From Arcticibacter pallidicorallinus (GTDB lineage Bacteria > Bacteroidota > Bacteroidia > Sphingobacteriales > Sphingobacteriaceae), in contig NZ_PVTH01000003.1 in NCBI RefSeq assembly GCF_003002875.1, positions 1 to 64,000 of the forward strand: a stretch of 64,000 nucleotides of DNA. Reading direction: 5' to 3'. This document shows positions 9,039 through 20,412 of the stretch, in pieces; the first letter of the stretch is position 1, and every line of letters starts with the position of its first letter. Below the pieces are notes generated by a model. That model searched no databases. It had not been told where the DNA came from and saw only the letters and a list, made by a program, of their open reading frames with translations. Made by a program: the position numbers and the translations under genes.

Positions 9039-12000
9039 TTACTTCATCTTGTCAAGTATCAAATCGATCTGCCGCTGCTGGCTTTCAATTCTATCTTTCA
9101 GGTCGTTGATTTCCGTTTGCTGATTCTTCAAAAGCACGTGCTGCTCTTTAACGGCCTGAATCAGGAGGCCGGAGAGCTGTGTATAGTCCACTTTCAAAAA
9201 GCCATCGCTATCCCGGGTGACCATTTCAGGGAAAAGTTTTTGAAGTTCCTGTGCGATCAGCCCTATCTTAGGACCGCTTGCGAAGCGTTTCTGATCCTTA
9301 TATTCGAAGCGGACGCCGCGCATCTGATCAATAGCTTGCAGTGCATTTGCAAGGGTTTCTATTTTGGTTTTCAGTTTTCGATCTGAGGGTGTATAAAGGT
9401 TACCTCTCACAGTAAGATCCTGAGCGAGAACTGCGCTACCTGTTGATTCAAAGCTGAGACCGCGATTTGCGGCACCGTCGCTGCTGATCGAATAAGATAA
9501 AGTTTTAATGTTTTGCGTTGCTGTGTGGTTACCGAGGTGATCGCCTGGGATAGTAATGTTTGAGGACCCGTCGAACGGAATTCCATTTATAGTAATGGCA
9601 TTGGTTAGCTTGGTGGCCGCCAGTACCGTCTTAGAAGCGTCGGCGGTGTTATCAACATTATTCAGGGCCAGCATTGCTTTTACCTGCGCAGGGCTTAAGG
9701 ACTGTGCGGCAGATTCAACCGCAGAGTTATTTCCGAGCAGGGTATTTGGAGCCACTTTATTGATACCTGACGCATCCAGTTTGGTGTCTACGTAATTCTT
9801 TGTGGCTGCATCCTGATCTGCGGAAGGGTTTGCCAGGTTGATAATTTTGTAATTATTGCTACCACTCCCCATGGATATGTTTGCCTCAGCATCACCAAAT
9901 CCGCTTAAGGTAATAGCACTCTTCGCTGTAGACGACGCTTTTCCGTTTGCGTCGCCTACCAGCATATTCCCTCTGGGAAGAGAGAGAGTAGTATTGATAT
10001 TAGCAAGCAGGCTGTCGACGTATCTTTTATTTACTGCATCGCGTTCTGCTGTGGGAGTTGCGAGGTTTATTATTTTATAGTTTTCGAGGGGCAAATCTTT
10101 GGTGGGCTTGCCGAAGTCCGTTAAGGGTATGGAAGTTTTCTGAGCAGCAGCGGCCCTATTGCTGGCATCTCCTACAAAAAGCTGCCCCATAGGTAAAGCG
10201 TTATCAACAGGTACCCATTGATTGCCATCAAAAACATAGAACACCTTTTCAGTAGTATTGTAATAGGTACTGCCCGCTGTAGGATTTAACGGCGGGGTGG
10301 TCCCTCCGGGGATAGTGCCCGACTTACTGTCAACATACTTTTTAGTGGCTGCGTCCTGGTCGCTTGACGGATCCTGAAGTCCGGTTAACTTATGATTTGA
10401 AAAACTGATATCAGTTTCTGGTGCGCCAAAGCCGCTAAGAAGAATGGTGTTCTTAGCGACTCCCACAGCTTTTCCGGAAGCATTACCGACAAACAATTGG
10501 CCCGTAGGCAATGAGAGCTGGGAGGTAATTCCCGACAGTTGTGCGGCAAGATATTTTTTATTGACAGCATCCTGATCTTGAGTGGGATCTGCGAGGTTGG
10601 TAAGTTTGTAATTAGATAGCGACAGATTTTCTATGACAGCTCCGAATCGGCTTAACGAGACGTTTCCTATGGATATCGCTTCAGCGATATTAGCCGGACT
10701 TCCCAGCAGGATATGATCCGCTGACAAAGATATAGATGAGGGGTTACTCACCTTCTGATCTACGTAATTCTTTGTAGCTGCATCCTTTGGCTGCAACGGT
10801 TCGGCGAGATTACTGATATTGAACTGGCTGGATGCGTCTCCCATAAATACTGTTTCGGTCGCTTTTCCAAAACCACTTAGGGGTATTGCACTTTTCAGAC
10901 TGGGCGCGGCTTTTCCGTAAGTATTTCCGACAAAGAAGTTACCCGCAGGGAGGGCAAGCGTGTTGACAGGGTTTAAAAGCAGGTCATCCACATATTTTTT
11001 AGTGGAGGCATCGCTATCGGTAAGGGGCGCGGCCAGATTAGTAATCTTGTGATTTCCCATAGAAATCTCCGTTGCTGCGGGGCCGAAACCGCTTAGCGGA
11101 ATATCTGCTTTTGCTGTCGACACTGCCTTTCCTGAAGCATTACCGACAAACAATTGGCCCGATGAAAGGGCAAGATTGGTCGGAGCAAACACCTTATTGT
11201 CTACATAGTTTTTTGTGGCGGCATCCTGGAGTGCTGCAGGTTCTGCGAGGTTGGTAATCTTAAAACCACCAAGAGACACCTCTGCGATAGCCGCACCAAA
11301 CTCACTAAAAGCAATGTCCTTCTTTTCTACCATTCCGGCCTGTCCCTGATCGTTTCCCATCAATAGCATGTTACGATAGAGGCTGATGTTAATGGGATAA
11401 ACCGGTCGGGTATCTACATACAACTTATTAGCGGCATCGCCGTCATTGGAAGGACTAGCCAAACCAGTGATCAGCTTATTGTTCATGGCGATATTAGTAG
11501 CAGGAAGCCCGAAACCACTTAGCGGGATAGCACTTTTCAGGGTTGCTACTGCTTTATTAGATGCGTTTCCGACGAAGAAATTTCCTGAGGGGAGGGTAAG
11601 GAGACTTGTGGGGTTAAGGAAGAGCACATCTACGTAAGACTTGGTGACGGCATCCTGTGCTGCTGATGGATTTGCCAGGTTGACGATCTTATAGTTGGTT
11701 GTTCCGTCGCCGAGGGATACATGATCCGTTGGTGTTGCGAAACCGCTTAATGGTATATTTTCTTTATCTAATTTTTCGTCTGATATTGCTTTCGCTTTCA
11801 CCGTAAGCTTGCCGCTGTTGGTTATGGTGGCATCGCCCGACATGCTTACTGCCGCCGCGACGTTGGATGGGTTTCCGACGAAGATCTGGCCGCTGGAGAG
11901 GGCATTGCCTACCGGCATCCAGGTGCTGCCATTATAGACATAGAGCTGTTTTTCTGTTGTATTGTAGAAAAGGCGACCTTCGGTTATGGGTGCACTAGCA

Positions 12001-12974
12001 GGGTCGGGGTTAAGTACGCCACCGGGTGTGGATCCGTTGATGGAGACTTCGAGCCACTGGTTGTTGATATCGTAGACGAAGAGTTTGTTTTCGTCGGTAT
12101 TGAAGAAAAGGTCTCCGGGGTTGGGAGACGTTGGGAGGTCTGCACTTCCGCCACCGGGAATGGAGGAGGAGGAGATGGGGAGCCATTGGGGGGTGCTGGT
12201 TGCTCCGCCATCTGCCATCATGTACAACTTTTGTTCGCCGGTTTGGTAGTAAACGTCGCCGAATTTGGGCATGGAGGGAAGGGATGAAACAACGGGAATT
12301 TCTATCCATGAGGAGCCATTAGAGATGTAGTTCTTATTGGTTCTGAGCAAATAAACGATTGACCCTTCAGCGTTGACTGGAACGGAAGATATTGAAGTGG
12401 CAAAGCTTGTCATTGGAGTTACTACGAGCTCCTGCCAATTCGTTGCCAATAATTTGTAGAAACTGTTTGTTATAGCGTATAGGACAACATCTCCTGACTT
12501 TGATGAAATGTTTGGCAAAGATGTTCCCGATAAAAACTTCGGGATGTCAGAACTTATAGCTATAGTAGAAGTATTCAGAACTGTGTTTAAGACATTTGAG
12601 GGAGTACTATTTGCAATTAATGGGTATCCACTTACTGTCGGCCGGTAGATTATACCTTGCCCCATTGTAGGATAATTACTATTGAATCCTTTTGTTTCAA
12701 CACTAATAACACTGCCACTTACTGAGGTTATTTTTTGTATCGCATATGTATTCCCATTTGCGTCTACTACTTGGTCGCCAACCACGACATTTGAAGCGGT
12801 GAAAATGTTACTCAGGTCCGAAAATGTCCCCGACATATCATATCCCCCGTTGATTGATTTTATCAAACTAATGTTATAGAGCCCATTAAATTGCCTTACA
12901 GTCTGTGCTGTGGTAGATACAATGGGCATAGTCAGCAGCAGAAAAGTTAAATACCAAGGAGTACAAGCTTTCAT
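9039..12974 (-). CDS. Phage-tail-fibre-like surface protein with C-terminal S74 chaperone domain
   Basis: A 1311-residue protein. An N-terminal signal peptide (hydrophobic stretch ending STTAQ) is followed by a unique beta-rich region and four copies of a small GxxYYNTxEKxLYVYDGxxW module. Nine repeats of 60-68 residues follow, with the pattern [17 protein letters not shown], KITNLAxP, DAATKxYVD. That pattern is typical of trimeric phage tail fibres. The last ~115 residues match the peptidase S74 / endosialidase intramolecular chaperone: Ser-Asp in PSDRKLKTKIE, IGLIAQELQKLFPEMV, VDYTQLSGLLIQAVKE, then a coiled coil. In known S74 proteins this domain drives trimerisation and is released by self-cleavage. 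The gene starts 6 nt after the upstream stop. No T9SS sorting domain is visible, so how it reaches the surface is unknown. Confidence 0.88.
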   Translation of the reverse strand: MKACTPWYLTFLLLTMPIVSTTAQTVRQFNGLYNISLIKSINGGYDMSGTFSDLSNIFTASNVVVGDQVVDANGNTYAIQKITSVSGSVISVETKGFNSNYPTMGQGIIYRPTVSGYPLIANSTPSNVLNTVLNTSTIAISSDIPKFLSGTSLPNISSKSGDVVLYAITNSFYKLLATNWQELVVTPMTSFATSISSVPVNAEGSIVYLLRTNKNYISNGSSWIEIPVVSSLPSMPKFGDVYYQTGEQKLYMMADGGATSTPQWLPISSSSIPGGGSADLPTSPNPGDLFFNTDENKLFVYDINNQWLEVSINGSTPGGVLNPDPASAPITEGRLFYNTTEKQLYVYNGSTWMPVGNALSSGQIFVGNPSNVAAAVSMSGDATITNSGKLTVKAKAISDEKLDKENIPLSGFATPTDHVSLGDGTTNYKIVNLANPSAAQDAVTKSYVDVLFLNPTSLLTLPSGNFFVGNASNKAVATLKSAIPLSGFGLPATNIAMNNKLITGLASPSNDGDAANKLYVDTRPVYPINISLYRNMLLMGNDQGQAGMVEKKDIAFSEFGAAIAEVSLGGFKITNLAEPAALQDAATKNYVDNKVFAPTNLALSSGQLFVGNASGKAVSTAKADIPLSGFGPAATEISMGNHKITNLAAPLTDSDASTKKYVDDLLLNPVNTLALPAGNFFVGNTYGKAAPSLKSAIPLSGFGKATETVFMGDASSQFNISNLAEPLQPKDAATKNYVDQKVSNPSSISLSADHILLGSPANIAEAISIGNVSLSRFGAVIENLSLSNYKLTNLADPTQDQDAVNKKYLAAQLSGITSQLSLPTGQLFVGNASGKAVGVAKNTILLSGFGAPETDISFSNHKLTGLQDPSSDQDAATKKYVDSKSGTIPGGTTPPLNPTAGSTYYNTTEKVFYVFDGNQWVPVDNALPMGQLFVGDASNRAAAAQKTSIPLTDFGKPTKDLPLENYKIINLATPTAERDAVNKRYVDSLLANINTTLSLPRGNMLVGDANGKASSTAKSAITLSGFGDAEANISMGSGSNNYKIINLANPSADQDAATKNYVDTKLDASGINKVAPNTLLGNNSAVESAAQSLSPAQVKAMLALNNVDNTADASKTVLAATKLTNAITINGIPFDGSSNITIPGDHLGNHTATQNIKTLSYSISSDGAANRGLSFESTGSAVLAQDLTVRGNLYTPSDRKLKTKIETLANALQAIDQMRGVRFEYKDQKRFASGPKIGLIAQELQKLFPEMVTRDSDGFLKVDYTQLSGLLIQAVKEQHVLLKNQQTEINDLKDRIESQQRQIDLILDKMK
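9790..11900 (-). repeat. Nine tandem ~190-bp fibre repeats (LSGFG...DAATKxYVD)
   Basis: Nine in-frame units inside the 1311-residue protein. Each has LFVGNAxGKA, then IPLSGFG, then a short variable strand, KITNLAxP and DAATKxYVD. The seventh and eighth units are separated by an inserted YYNTTEKVFYVFDG module near 10220-10300. Single copies of the same unit occur in the neighbouring 2113-residue protein. Confidence 0.8.
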
Positions 12975-12980
12975 AGGAAA

Positions 12981-15900
12981 TCAATAAGTCAGACTAACAG
13001 AAAAACCGGGTCCGTCACCACTTAATCCACATCCATCAGTAACAGCGGCGACACCTCCTATCTCAATCATTAGAATACCAGTATTGCCTAAGGACATACT
13101 CGACTCTAAAGCTATGTTCCCGTTAGTATTTCTGTCTACTTTAATAGGAGCGCCGAGATTTAGAAAAGAAAAAACTGGCATAAAGATGTCGTCTATCGTA
13201 TTATTTGTCCTTTTCGAGAGGTCAATGATTTTTAGATAAAATTTATAATTTCCTGCACGGCTATTCTTTATTGCACTTGTTTTACTCTGTTCAGTTACGT
13301 TTATTCGACAAGAAGCCAAATTTGCATTTGCTGGAATCGTGATAACAAAACCAGGAATCTCGATTCCCATTCCCGTTATGTCTGTTGACCAATCACAAGT
13401 GATATGAGCACCCCAACCCTTAACTAAAACATCTTTCGCCCCAAGTCCCGATCCTGTCGCAAAGTATTGCTCGGGTCCTGCGCTACTTCCTCCCCCTCCA
13501 GTTGTTGGAGTTTTCCATTCTGCTCTTCCAGTTGTTCCGTTTAGGGTGAGCACCTGTCCATCAATTGCCGGATTAGGTATATCAGCTATCTTATCTAACT
13601 TTGTCTTATCATCCGGTAGCATTAGACCAGCCACGCCACGTGTGGTTGCTGTACCGCTTATAATATTAGGGGTTACGGAACCAACCGGACTAATATTCCC
13701 GCCGGTTATGGATATGGCACCAGCGACATCTGTAGCCGAATAGGATATAGAAGGCGCTTGCCAAGAAGCCGTACCGCCACCAGCTAATACAGTTAATACA
13801 TTGCCTTCAAGCGCAGTATTTGTTATAGTGGGTATCTTATCGATTTTTAACTTGTCGATCGGAGCCATTAAGCCCGCTAAATTACTTCCACTCAGAGGAG
13901 TTACTAATGGAATGGTCGCTACTCCCCCATTCCCAGCTTGCATCTGTCCAGATGTCGGCAGCGGAGAATATGTTAGATTAACATCATTCCCGCTTCCGGT
14001 TATTGCAGCCCACGTACCATCTCCACGAAGGTAGGAACTGGATGTGGCTGTACCTCCGGCGGCGATTGCACCGATTGGTATAGTCAAAGCATCAAAAAGA
14101 GTCGAAGATATCTTCCCGGTTGTTATATTACTTGCATTTGTTTGATCAACGTTTTTAACGTTGTCGAGTGCAAGTAGGGACTTTGTTTGAATAGCGCTTA
14201 ATGCAACAGGCGTAGCGCTCCCAGCTGTATTATTTCCCAAAATAGTAGATGCTCCAATTGGCGGTATTCCACCAGACGGCAGGACCCAAGACGCCGCAGT
14301 ACCATTCGTTTGCAAGACTTTTCCAGAGTTACCTGCTTGACCTGGCAATAAAGCATTTATTGCCTCCGCAGCTGTTGTTGCCCCAGTCCCTCCCTTACTA
14401 ACAGGTATTGTGCTACCTCCCCATACTCCATTCGAAATAGTTCCAAGGGTAGTAATACTAGATGAGCCTATCCATGTCGAAAGTTTTGTATTTTCCACAT
14501 TTCCCAGGCCTAGAATAGTTTTAACAGTCGCAGCGTCCAATGCGGTTGGGACAGCGTTTGAACCTGAGCTATTCCCTAATAACGTCTTATCGGCTATTGC
14601 TGGCAAAGTTGCGCCAGTCGCCGATACTATTCCTGAAGCGTCAATAGCCAAGCCTGTTCCTATCTTTATACCACCTAAGGCACTAGCAGAAGCTGTTGGT
14701 AATGTATAATTATTAGCGCCAGCGGCAATTGCATCAAGTTTGGTTTTGTATTCCGGAAGCATTAAGCCAGCATTCGTTGAGGAGGCAGCAGTGATAGTGG
14801 CGGCTGAGCCATTGCTATTCGTAATAGTTCCTGACAACGGGCTTGCTGTGTAAGAGAGGTTCGTTGCCCCGCCCGTGCTCCAGGCAAAGCCTCCCGCAAC
14901 AGCCGTTAGTACTTGACCTGGTGTCCCCGCAGCACCTGTAATTTGGAGTTTAGATGGAGTGATAACACCGTCTGCTATATCGACTGCTGCAATCGTTCCG
15001 TCCAGAATTTTAGAGGAAGTGATCTTGCTATCTCCTATTGTTGTAGCAATCGTTGTAGTAGGGGTATTTCCTGCTCCAGTAATATCCCCCGTCAGAGATA
15101 TCGTCTGATCACCTGTATTTGTTCCAGATAAGTTAGCTCCTGGAGATATATTGGAACCGGTTATTGCACCTGCTGCGGCAATAGTGGTTCCTGCTTTGAT
15201 CGCTCCTGTGGTAGTGACCGATGTGGGGGTAATATCACCTAAGCTAAGCTTGATCTCAGGCGTTGTTGTTGCATTAGTAACGACCCCTTTTATACCCGCG
15301 TTATCTAAAACAGATACGGATTCAACGGTACCGCCTCCACCAAGTGCTGGAGTACTCCAGACTGCCTTACCGGCAGCATTTATTGTTAATACCTGGTTGA
15401 CAGTTCCAGGATCGGGAACCAGTGTTTTAACATAAGCTACTACCGCATTTGCAGAAGGGTATTTCTCGGGCGCTTGAGTTGTGGCTATAACATTTACTTT
15501 ATTCGACTTATCCTCTTTATTCTGTATAGTGGAGTTTGCTGCGACATTAGCGTCAGTGAAAAATTTGTTACTAGCTCCCGTATTCTCCTTAATTAAATCT
15601 GTATGATAATCGCCGTTAGCGGCAACAATAGCACCTGTCCGTCCGAATACAGATGAAACAGTACTACTGCTGGCAACTTTGCCCCAGTCTACGCCATTCG
15701 AAATAACCCAGTCCCCAATATTATATGGGGTACCGCCAATAGTGCCTGCTGTATTTATGATGTAATACGACCCTTTCTCTGTTGAAGCCGGAGGTAGAGT
15801 ACCCGATGCTGGATTATATGTACCTTGGTAAGTCACGGCACCCAGTAACGATTCAGGCAGGAACTTACTGTCAATCTTCGCAGACAGGTCTAACGGGACG

Positions 15901-18900
15901 ACACCTGAAGCTACGCCTATTTCATTTTTACTGATCTTTGTATCTGCATACTCCTTGTTCGCAGCATCCGTAGCGGCGACAGGAGAATTGAGGTTAGTAA
16001 TCCTATTTCCTCCCATATCCACTTCAGCGGTAGCTGCTCCAAAGCCGCTTAACGGTATTGCCTGCTTGGACGTTGCGGCAGCCTTTCCGGCAGCATTACC
16101 GATATAAAGTTGCCCCTCGCCTAGAGATAATGTTGAAGGATCCGCTGAGACTCCCCCCGAAATGTCCATCCACGAAAACGTGCCATTCCCATTTGATTTG
16201 AGAATATGACCAGCGGTACCATTAGTAAGCGGTCCACTGCCGCCTTTCAAATTCTTTGCTGCAATGCCGTCATCTGCAACACTAAGGCTTACAGTTCCTG
16301 TTGTTCCTCCTCCCAAGAGTCCGGCTCCGGCCGTTACTCCCGTGATACTGCCTATGCCACTGACGCTATTTCCGGCAGCACCTGAGATTGTCAGGGTCCC
16401 GGCAGTCAGGCTTAAGGTCTGATCTCCGGTGTTAGTGCCTGCTGTATTTGTCAGGGTGCTCAGCTGCGTATCTGTTACATATCTTTTATCAGTTGACGGG
16501 GCTATATCTGCGGTGGTAGCATCCTCTCCCTTTGTAACCAATCCTTTTGTATCGTACGAAATTTTTGTCTTTGTTCCGGCTACTATAAGTGGATTGCCGG
16601 TGACTTTACCACTGACGTCCGAAGAGTTGTCTCCTATCTTGGTCAGTAATTCTGTTATCGCTTCCTGAACGGTTGAACCGGTTATTCCGGTAATGGAGGG
16701 TGCTAAAGAAACTGTGCTTGCGTTCTGATCGCCGGTATTATCTCCGGAAACAATAGCGTTATCAGTTAATGTCAGCGTTTTCGCATTGGTTCCCCCACCG
16801 ATACTGAAGCCTGTCGGTAAGGAAGCGAAAGTCAGACCGTTTAAACCGACAATATCCGTCAGCATCTTGGGTATATTAGCAATTGGCAATATCCCGATGA
16901 CTTTCGTCGTTAAATCGATTCCTCCGGCCAGCATATCATTAGTGACCTTACCCGTACCAATTTTTAAGGTAGGAGTTAAAGACGTGGAGCCCGATGCGGC
17001 GCCTGTTACATCACCTGACACAGCTGGGGCGAAGTTTATAGACTGGTTCGTGGAGGTTAACGGTTTATTTTCCCATTTACCGGTAGTGACATTCCATTGC
17101 AAGATATCTCCACCAGCCTTCGTTCCTACTGAGAGGTCTGAAAGAGCTTCCAGCGAGTGTGTGTGACCTGTTGCCGCTGCATCAGTAATCCCGTATCCAG
17201 CTAAAGTTGTAGGATTGGTACCCGCTATTACCCGACCCTGGGCATCGGTAGTTACCGACCGATACGTGCCGGCTGTACCTACTGACTTGAGCGTTGTTGT
17301 CAGCGTTCCTGCAACATTGGTGACGTCACCTTTAAGAGCCGGAAACCGACCTTCGGCTAAGATACCCTTTGCATGACTTCCTGAAAGGTCGACCGCCCCG
17401 GCAGTTAGCGTCTGGTTGGTAAGCGTCAGATAGCTTTCTCCTGCCAAGGTCACATCACCACCATTTTCACCGGCTATCCCCCCGTTTGCAGATAATACAC
17501 CTGCGTTTAAAGACAGTCCAGTACCGATTGAAATAGGTTGGGGGTGTCCCGCATTTATAGTGCTGTTCCCTAACAACGACTTTGCGGGAAGAGCAGCCAG
17601 CTTGCTCATAGCAATTTTACCATCTCCAATGGTCAGATTGGTGGAATTACCATCTCCTGAAAATATGGAAGCATCGTGTTTTACACCAGTCATTCCTCCG
17701 CTTGACGCGGTTGTAATCTTGCCTTGCAGTTCTTCCAAAGCTGCCTGTACGTTGGTAGATATTAATGCGCCGGATGGTGTAACTGCAACTTCTGCGGCTG
17801 TTTGATCGTCTGAGAGGCCAGCTATGGCTCCCCATGTGCCGTCTCCTCTCAGATAATTGTTTACAAGTCCATTTCCAATTATCGAGGATGCTGGGATGCT
17901 GGCAGTCCCGTATCTTCCTGAAGGAATGGTTCCAGTAGTCAAATTAGCAGCATTGGTTTGATCGAGGTTTTTTACGTTCCCCAGGCCAACATCTGAAGCG
18001 GTTAAGGCCAGCAAGTTCTTTAGCTGCGGCATCGTCATGGCGGATGGGCTGGAAGAAGCGGGAGACGGATTACCTAAAATGGTGGATGACGGGATAGTAG
18101 CCAACTTACCCAGACCAATTCCATTATCGGTGATACCAAGCGAAATAGTACCCGACGTTCCACCACCGGATAAGCCTCCTGAAGTTGTAATTCCTGTAAT
18201 GGTACCCTGTCCTGTGCCTGACGCGGCGTCCACCCAGTTAAATCCGCCAGTCCCGTTAGAAGAAAGCACTTGCCCACTAACGCCACTGCCGGTTAAGCCT
18301 TTCATCTTCAAAGCGTCAATCGCCTGACTGGATATACCTAATGGGCTCGTGGAAACGCCGCTGCCTGTTAAGGTTGCATCATGGATAACAACACCGCCTG
18401 GCCCTGTTGATCCTCCACCGTTCAGAAGTCCTGCTAAATCAACGTGACTACCTCTCGGGCCGGATATGGAAAGCACGGATCCGGCCAGGCTCAAGGTTTG
18501 ATTAAGATCTGCCAGACTAATAGAGTTTCCTCCTTTAAGCGACAAATTGTGAGCGGCATCAAGGCTAAGAACTGGATCAAAAGACGCAACCTGAGCAAAC
18601 AGGTCATCTACATATTTCTTGGTGGCAGCGTCTTTACTGGCTGTTGGCAATGCCATGTTTGTAATTCTGTAACCACCCATTGCGATGTTGCCTGTTGGAG
18701 GAGCAAATCCACTAAGAGGTATATTCGCTTTGTCGAGTGCCTTGTTTGATACTGCTCCGTCCGCAATTTTTGATGCTGAAACGGCCTTATCTGCAAGATC
18801 CAAACTTAAGGGGGTTAAAGCCGCTTTTGCTCCATTGGTTATAAGTATCGTTCCGGAGGAACTTACATCTTGACCGGATACCGTCATCGGCACCCCATTA

Positions 18901-19322
18901 GCCGGCCAGGCATTAGACTGTTTCGGGCCAAACAGCATATGAGTGGTGGTATTGATATAGAAGTCGCCATTTGATCCGACGGTGGAAGCCGGATTCGTTG
19001 TACCACTCAACATCGCGTTACCCGTGGCCCCTCCTCCAGTAGTTAACTCTGTATTCTTAACCAGTCGCTGCCATCCGTTATCGTAAAAATAGAATCCTGC
19101 AGATCCGTCTGTCTGGTAGACAAGTAAACCTGTAGCAGGGCTGTTTATTCCGCTGCGCTGGGAAGCTGTTATTCTGGGTATCAACACCCCTTTAGATGTT
19201 GATGCTACGTCTAACTGGGCGCTTTGGTCTGGGGTTAGCGTGCCTATTCCTACCTGAGCATTCGATTTTAATGCGACGAAAACGATGATAAGTACGCCTA
19301 AATACTTGACGAATTTATTCAT
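12981..19322 (-). CDS. Giant fibre-like repeat surface protein
   Basis: 2113 residues from the ATG at 19322, chosen because it begins a clean signal peptide ([23 protein letters not shown]). A longer frame from 19439 would overlap the preceding gene by 59 nt. The N-terminus has the Bacteroidota motif [17 protein letters not shown], then GVLIPRIT and GLLVYQTDG. Most of the protein is low-complexity, Gly/Thr/Ser-rich and beta-prone: STILGN, SGDVTG, NTGDQ, LGNVxNxDQTNA and GGTGATT motifs recur, as in phage fibre proteins. Two LSGF...DAATKKYVD units match those of the downstream 1311-residue protein. The last ~150 residues are a non-repetitive domain I do not recognise. Function is inferred only: a surface fibre or adhesin. 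Confidence 0.83.
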   Translation of the reverse strand: MNKFVKYLGVLIIVFVALKSNAQVGIGTLTPDQSAQLDVASTSKGVLIPRITASQRSGINSPATGLLVYQTDGSAGFYFYDNGWQRLVKNTELTTGGGATGNAMLSGTTNPASTVGSNGDFYINTTTHMLFGPKQSNAWPANGVPMTVSGQDVSSSGTILITNGAKAALTPLSLDLADKAVSASKIADGAVSNKALDKANIPLSGFAPPTGNIAMGGYRITNMALPTASKDAATKKYVDDLFAQVASFDPVLSLDAAHNLSLKGGNSISLADLNQTLSLAGSVLSISGPRGSHVDLAGLLNGGGSTGPGGVVIHDATLTGSGVSTSPLGISSQAIDALKMKGLTGSGVSGQVLSSNGTGGFNWVDAASGTGQGTITGITTSGGLSGGGTSGTISLGITDNGIGLGKLATIPSSTILGNPSPASSSPSAMTMPQLKNLLALTASDVGLGNVKNLDQTNAANLTTGTIPSGRYGTASIPASSIIGNGLVNNYLRGDGTWGAIAGLSDDQTAAEVAVTPSGALISTNVQAALEELQGKITTASSGGMTGVKHDASIFSGDGNSTNLTIGDGKIAMSKLAALPAKSLLGNSTINAGHPQPISIGTGLSLNAGVLSANGGIAGENGGDVTLAGESYLTLTNQTLTAGAVDLSGSHAKGILAEGRFPALKGDVTNVAGTLTTTLKSVGTAGTYRSVTTDAQGRVIAGTNPTTLAGYGITDAAATGHTHSLEALSDLSVGTKAGGDILQWNVTTGKWENKPLTSTNQSINFAPAVSGDVTGAASGSTSLTPTLKIGTGKVTNDMLAGGIDLTTKVIGILPIANIPKMLTDIVGLNGLTFASLPTGFSIGGGTNAKTLTLTDNAIVSGDNTGDQNASTVSLAPSITGITGSTVQEAITELLTKIGDNSSDVSGKVTGNPLIVAGTKTKISYDTKGLVTKGEDATTADIAPSTDKRYVTDTQLSTLTNTAGTNTGDQTLSLTAGTLTISGAAGNSVSGIGSITGVTAGAGLLGGGTTGTVSLSVADDGIAAKNLKGGSGPLTNGTAGHILKSNGNGTFSWMDISGGVSADPSTLSLGEGQLYIGNAAGKAAATSKQAIPLSGFGAATAEVDMGGNRITNLNSPVAATDAANKEYADTKISKNEIGVASGVVPLDLSAKIDSKFLPESLLGAVTYQGTYNPASGTLPPASTEKGSYYIINTAGTIGGTPYNIGDWVISNGVDWGKVASSSTVSSVFGRTGAIVAANGDYHTDLIKENTGASNKFFTDANVAANSTIQNKEDKSNKVNVIATTQAPEKYPSANAVVAYVKTLVPDPGTVNQVLTINAAGKAVWSTPALGGGGTVESVSVLDNAGIKGVVTNATTTPEIKLSLGDITPTSVTTTGAIKAGTTIAAAGAITGSNISPGANLSGTNTGDQTISLTGDITGAGNTPTTTIATTIGDSKITSSKILDGTIAAVDIADGVITPSKLQITGAAGTPGQVLTAVAGGFAWSTGGATNLSYTASPLSGTITNSNGSAATITAASSTNAGLMLPEYKTKLDAIAAGANNYTLPTASASALGGIKIGTGLAIDASGIVSATGATLPAIADKTLLGNSSGSNAVPTALDAATVKTILGLGNVENTKLSTWIGSSSITTLGTISNGVWGGSTIPVSKGGTGATTAAEAINALLPGQAGNSGKVLQTNGTAASWVLPSGGIPPIGASTILGNNTAGSATPVALSAIQTKSLLALDNVKNVDQTNASNITTGKISSTLFDALTIPIGAIAAGGTATSSSYLRGDGTWAAITGSGNDVNLTYSPLPTSGQMQAGNGGVATIPLVTPLSGSNLAGLMAPIDKLKIDKIPTITNTALEGNVLTVLAGGGTASWQAPSISYSATDVAGAISITGGNISPVGSVTPNIISGTATTRGVAGLMLPDDKTKLDKIADIPNPAIDGQVLTLNGTTGRAEWKTPTTGGGGSSAGPEQYFATGSGLGAKDVLVKGWGAHITCDWSTDITGMGIEIPGFVITIPANANLASCRINVTEQSKTSAIKNSRAGNYKFYLKIIDLSKRTNNTIDDIFMPVFSFLNLGAPIKVDRNTNGNIALESSMSLGNTGILMIEIGGVAAVTDGCGLSGDGPGFSVSLTY

Positions 19323-19380
19323 GAGGGAATGTTTATGGTTTATTGGTTTAGCTGGCATGGTATATATTCTTGAACGGGGT

Positions 19381-20409
19381 TTAGTAAAAATCATAGCATC
19401 TTCGGCTGTCGCTTCGGCGTCTTGCTCCTGAAGCACCATTCGATCTGCCCGGGAATGTGGTTTCGTAACTTAATGCAGCTTCTGAAGTGCCTGATGTGTT
19501 TCCATACTGCATTTTAGACAGGGTTGCATCGTGACTAAGACCGAGTCGAACTTTATCATACATATCTTTTCTGATGAACAAATCGAAGATGAGAGAAACA
19601 ACAAGGGCATCCCGACCTCCTTTTGAATCACTGCGATACCAGAGTCCTACATTTGCTCCTTTATATTTGTACTGGCATCCCGCACTGATGAGGTTGGCAT
19701 TTGCCTGATTATAAACTACCAGCGAGGGAATAAGACTCGAACCATCATCGTCTCCATATGGATTTAATGGCAGACGATAACTCGCATGGGCATTAAGACG
19801 AACGGGCAATGTTGATTTTGAACCGGTGAAGGACTCATTAGGCCTGTTTATATGCTGTGCCGACAGTCCTGACATGAAATTGCCTACCACCAGGTTGACG
19901 CCTGCTCCGGCATCGAAAAAGTATTTGTTATTATATTCTGGAAGGGTTGCATCGGATACCGCACCTGGAATGATTCCATCGATCGCATCAATCTGATCGC
20001 CAAAAACAATTTTACCGTAATCTATTTCCCGCTGAGTAAAGCCGGCTTGTAGACCGAAAGAAAGGACTGCATTATCAAAGTCAACGCTGTAAGAATAAAT
20101 TCCCGAGATATTAAGCTTGCGGAGGTAGGCTGTTCCTTCATTTGAGCTGGTAACCAGCAAGCCCAGACCGCCGTTTAAGGCTGGCATATTATAGTCGGCT
20201 GAAAAAGTCAGATAGTTTTGATTGCCGGGAAGGGCACTCCACTGATTCCTGTACACCAGATTCATTCTCAGGTCACCATCAAACTGGCCGTTTAAGGCCG
20301 GATTCAAATAATTGGGGGCGTTATAGAATTGCGAATAAATATGATCCTGCGCCTGTGAATTAAGTGCAAACAGCAGTGAAAAGATTATATATAGTAGCTT
20401 TTGTTTCAT
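19381..20409 (-). CDS. PorP/SprF family type IX secretion outer-membrane protein
   Basis: 342 residues. The signal peptide (ends NSQA) is followed by the family's opening pattern [21 protein letters not shown], then beta-barrel-like alternation. The C-terminus is Arg-rich and ends RRCYDFY, similar to the basic tails of PorP/SprF proteins. Members of this family partner with T9SS substrates that carry type-B C-terminal domains. In Flavobacterium johnsoniae sprF lies directly after the adhesin gene sprB. Here it starts 3 nt after the stop of a 2792-residue type-B substrate, so I infer that it serves that protein. Whether it also helps the three downstream giants is open. Confidence 0.87.
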   Translation of the reverse strand: MKQKLLYIIFSLLFALNSQAQDHIYSQFYNAPNYLNPALNGQFDGDLRMNLVYRNQWSALPGNQNYLTFSADYNMPALNGGLGLLVTSSNEGTAYLRKLNISGIYSYSVDFDNAVLSFGLQAGFTQREIDYGKIVFGDQIDAIDGIIPGAVSDATLPEYNNKYFFDAGAGVNLVVGNFMSGLSAQHINRPNESFTGSKSTLPVRLNAHASYRLPLNPYGDDDGSSLIPSLVVYNQANANLISAGCQYKYKGANVGLWYRSDSKGGRDALVVSLIFDLFIRKDMYDKVRLGLSHDATLSKMQYGNTSGTSEAALSYETTFPGRSNGASGARRRSDSRRCYDFY

Positions 20410-20412
20410 ATC

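Noticed and set aside
9039-19322. Remnant prophage
   Set aside because: Fibre-like motifs are present, but both proteins have Sec signals and there are no capsid, tail, lysis, integrase or attachment sequences around them.
19323-19439. N-terminal extension of the 2113-aa protein to 19439
   Set aside because: It overlaps the porP gene, puts 39 odd residues before a clear signal peptide, and is explained by a chance open frame.
19381-19460. Frameshifted C-terminus of the PorP protein (Arg-rich tail)
   Set aside because: Basic tails ending near R-x-C-x-x-F are common in PorP/SprF proteins, so the sequence is probably correct.
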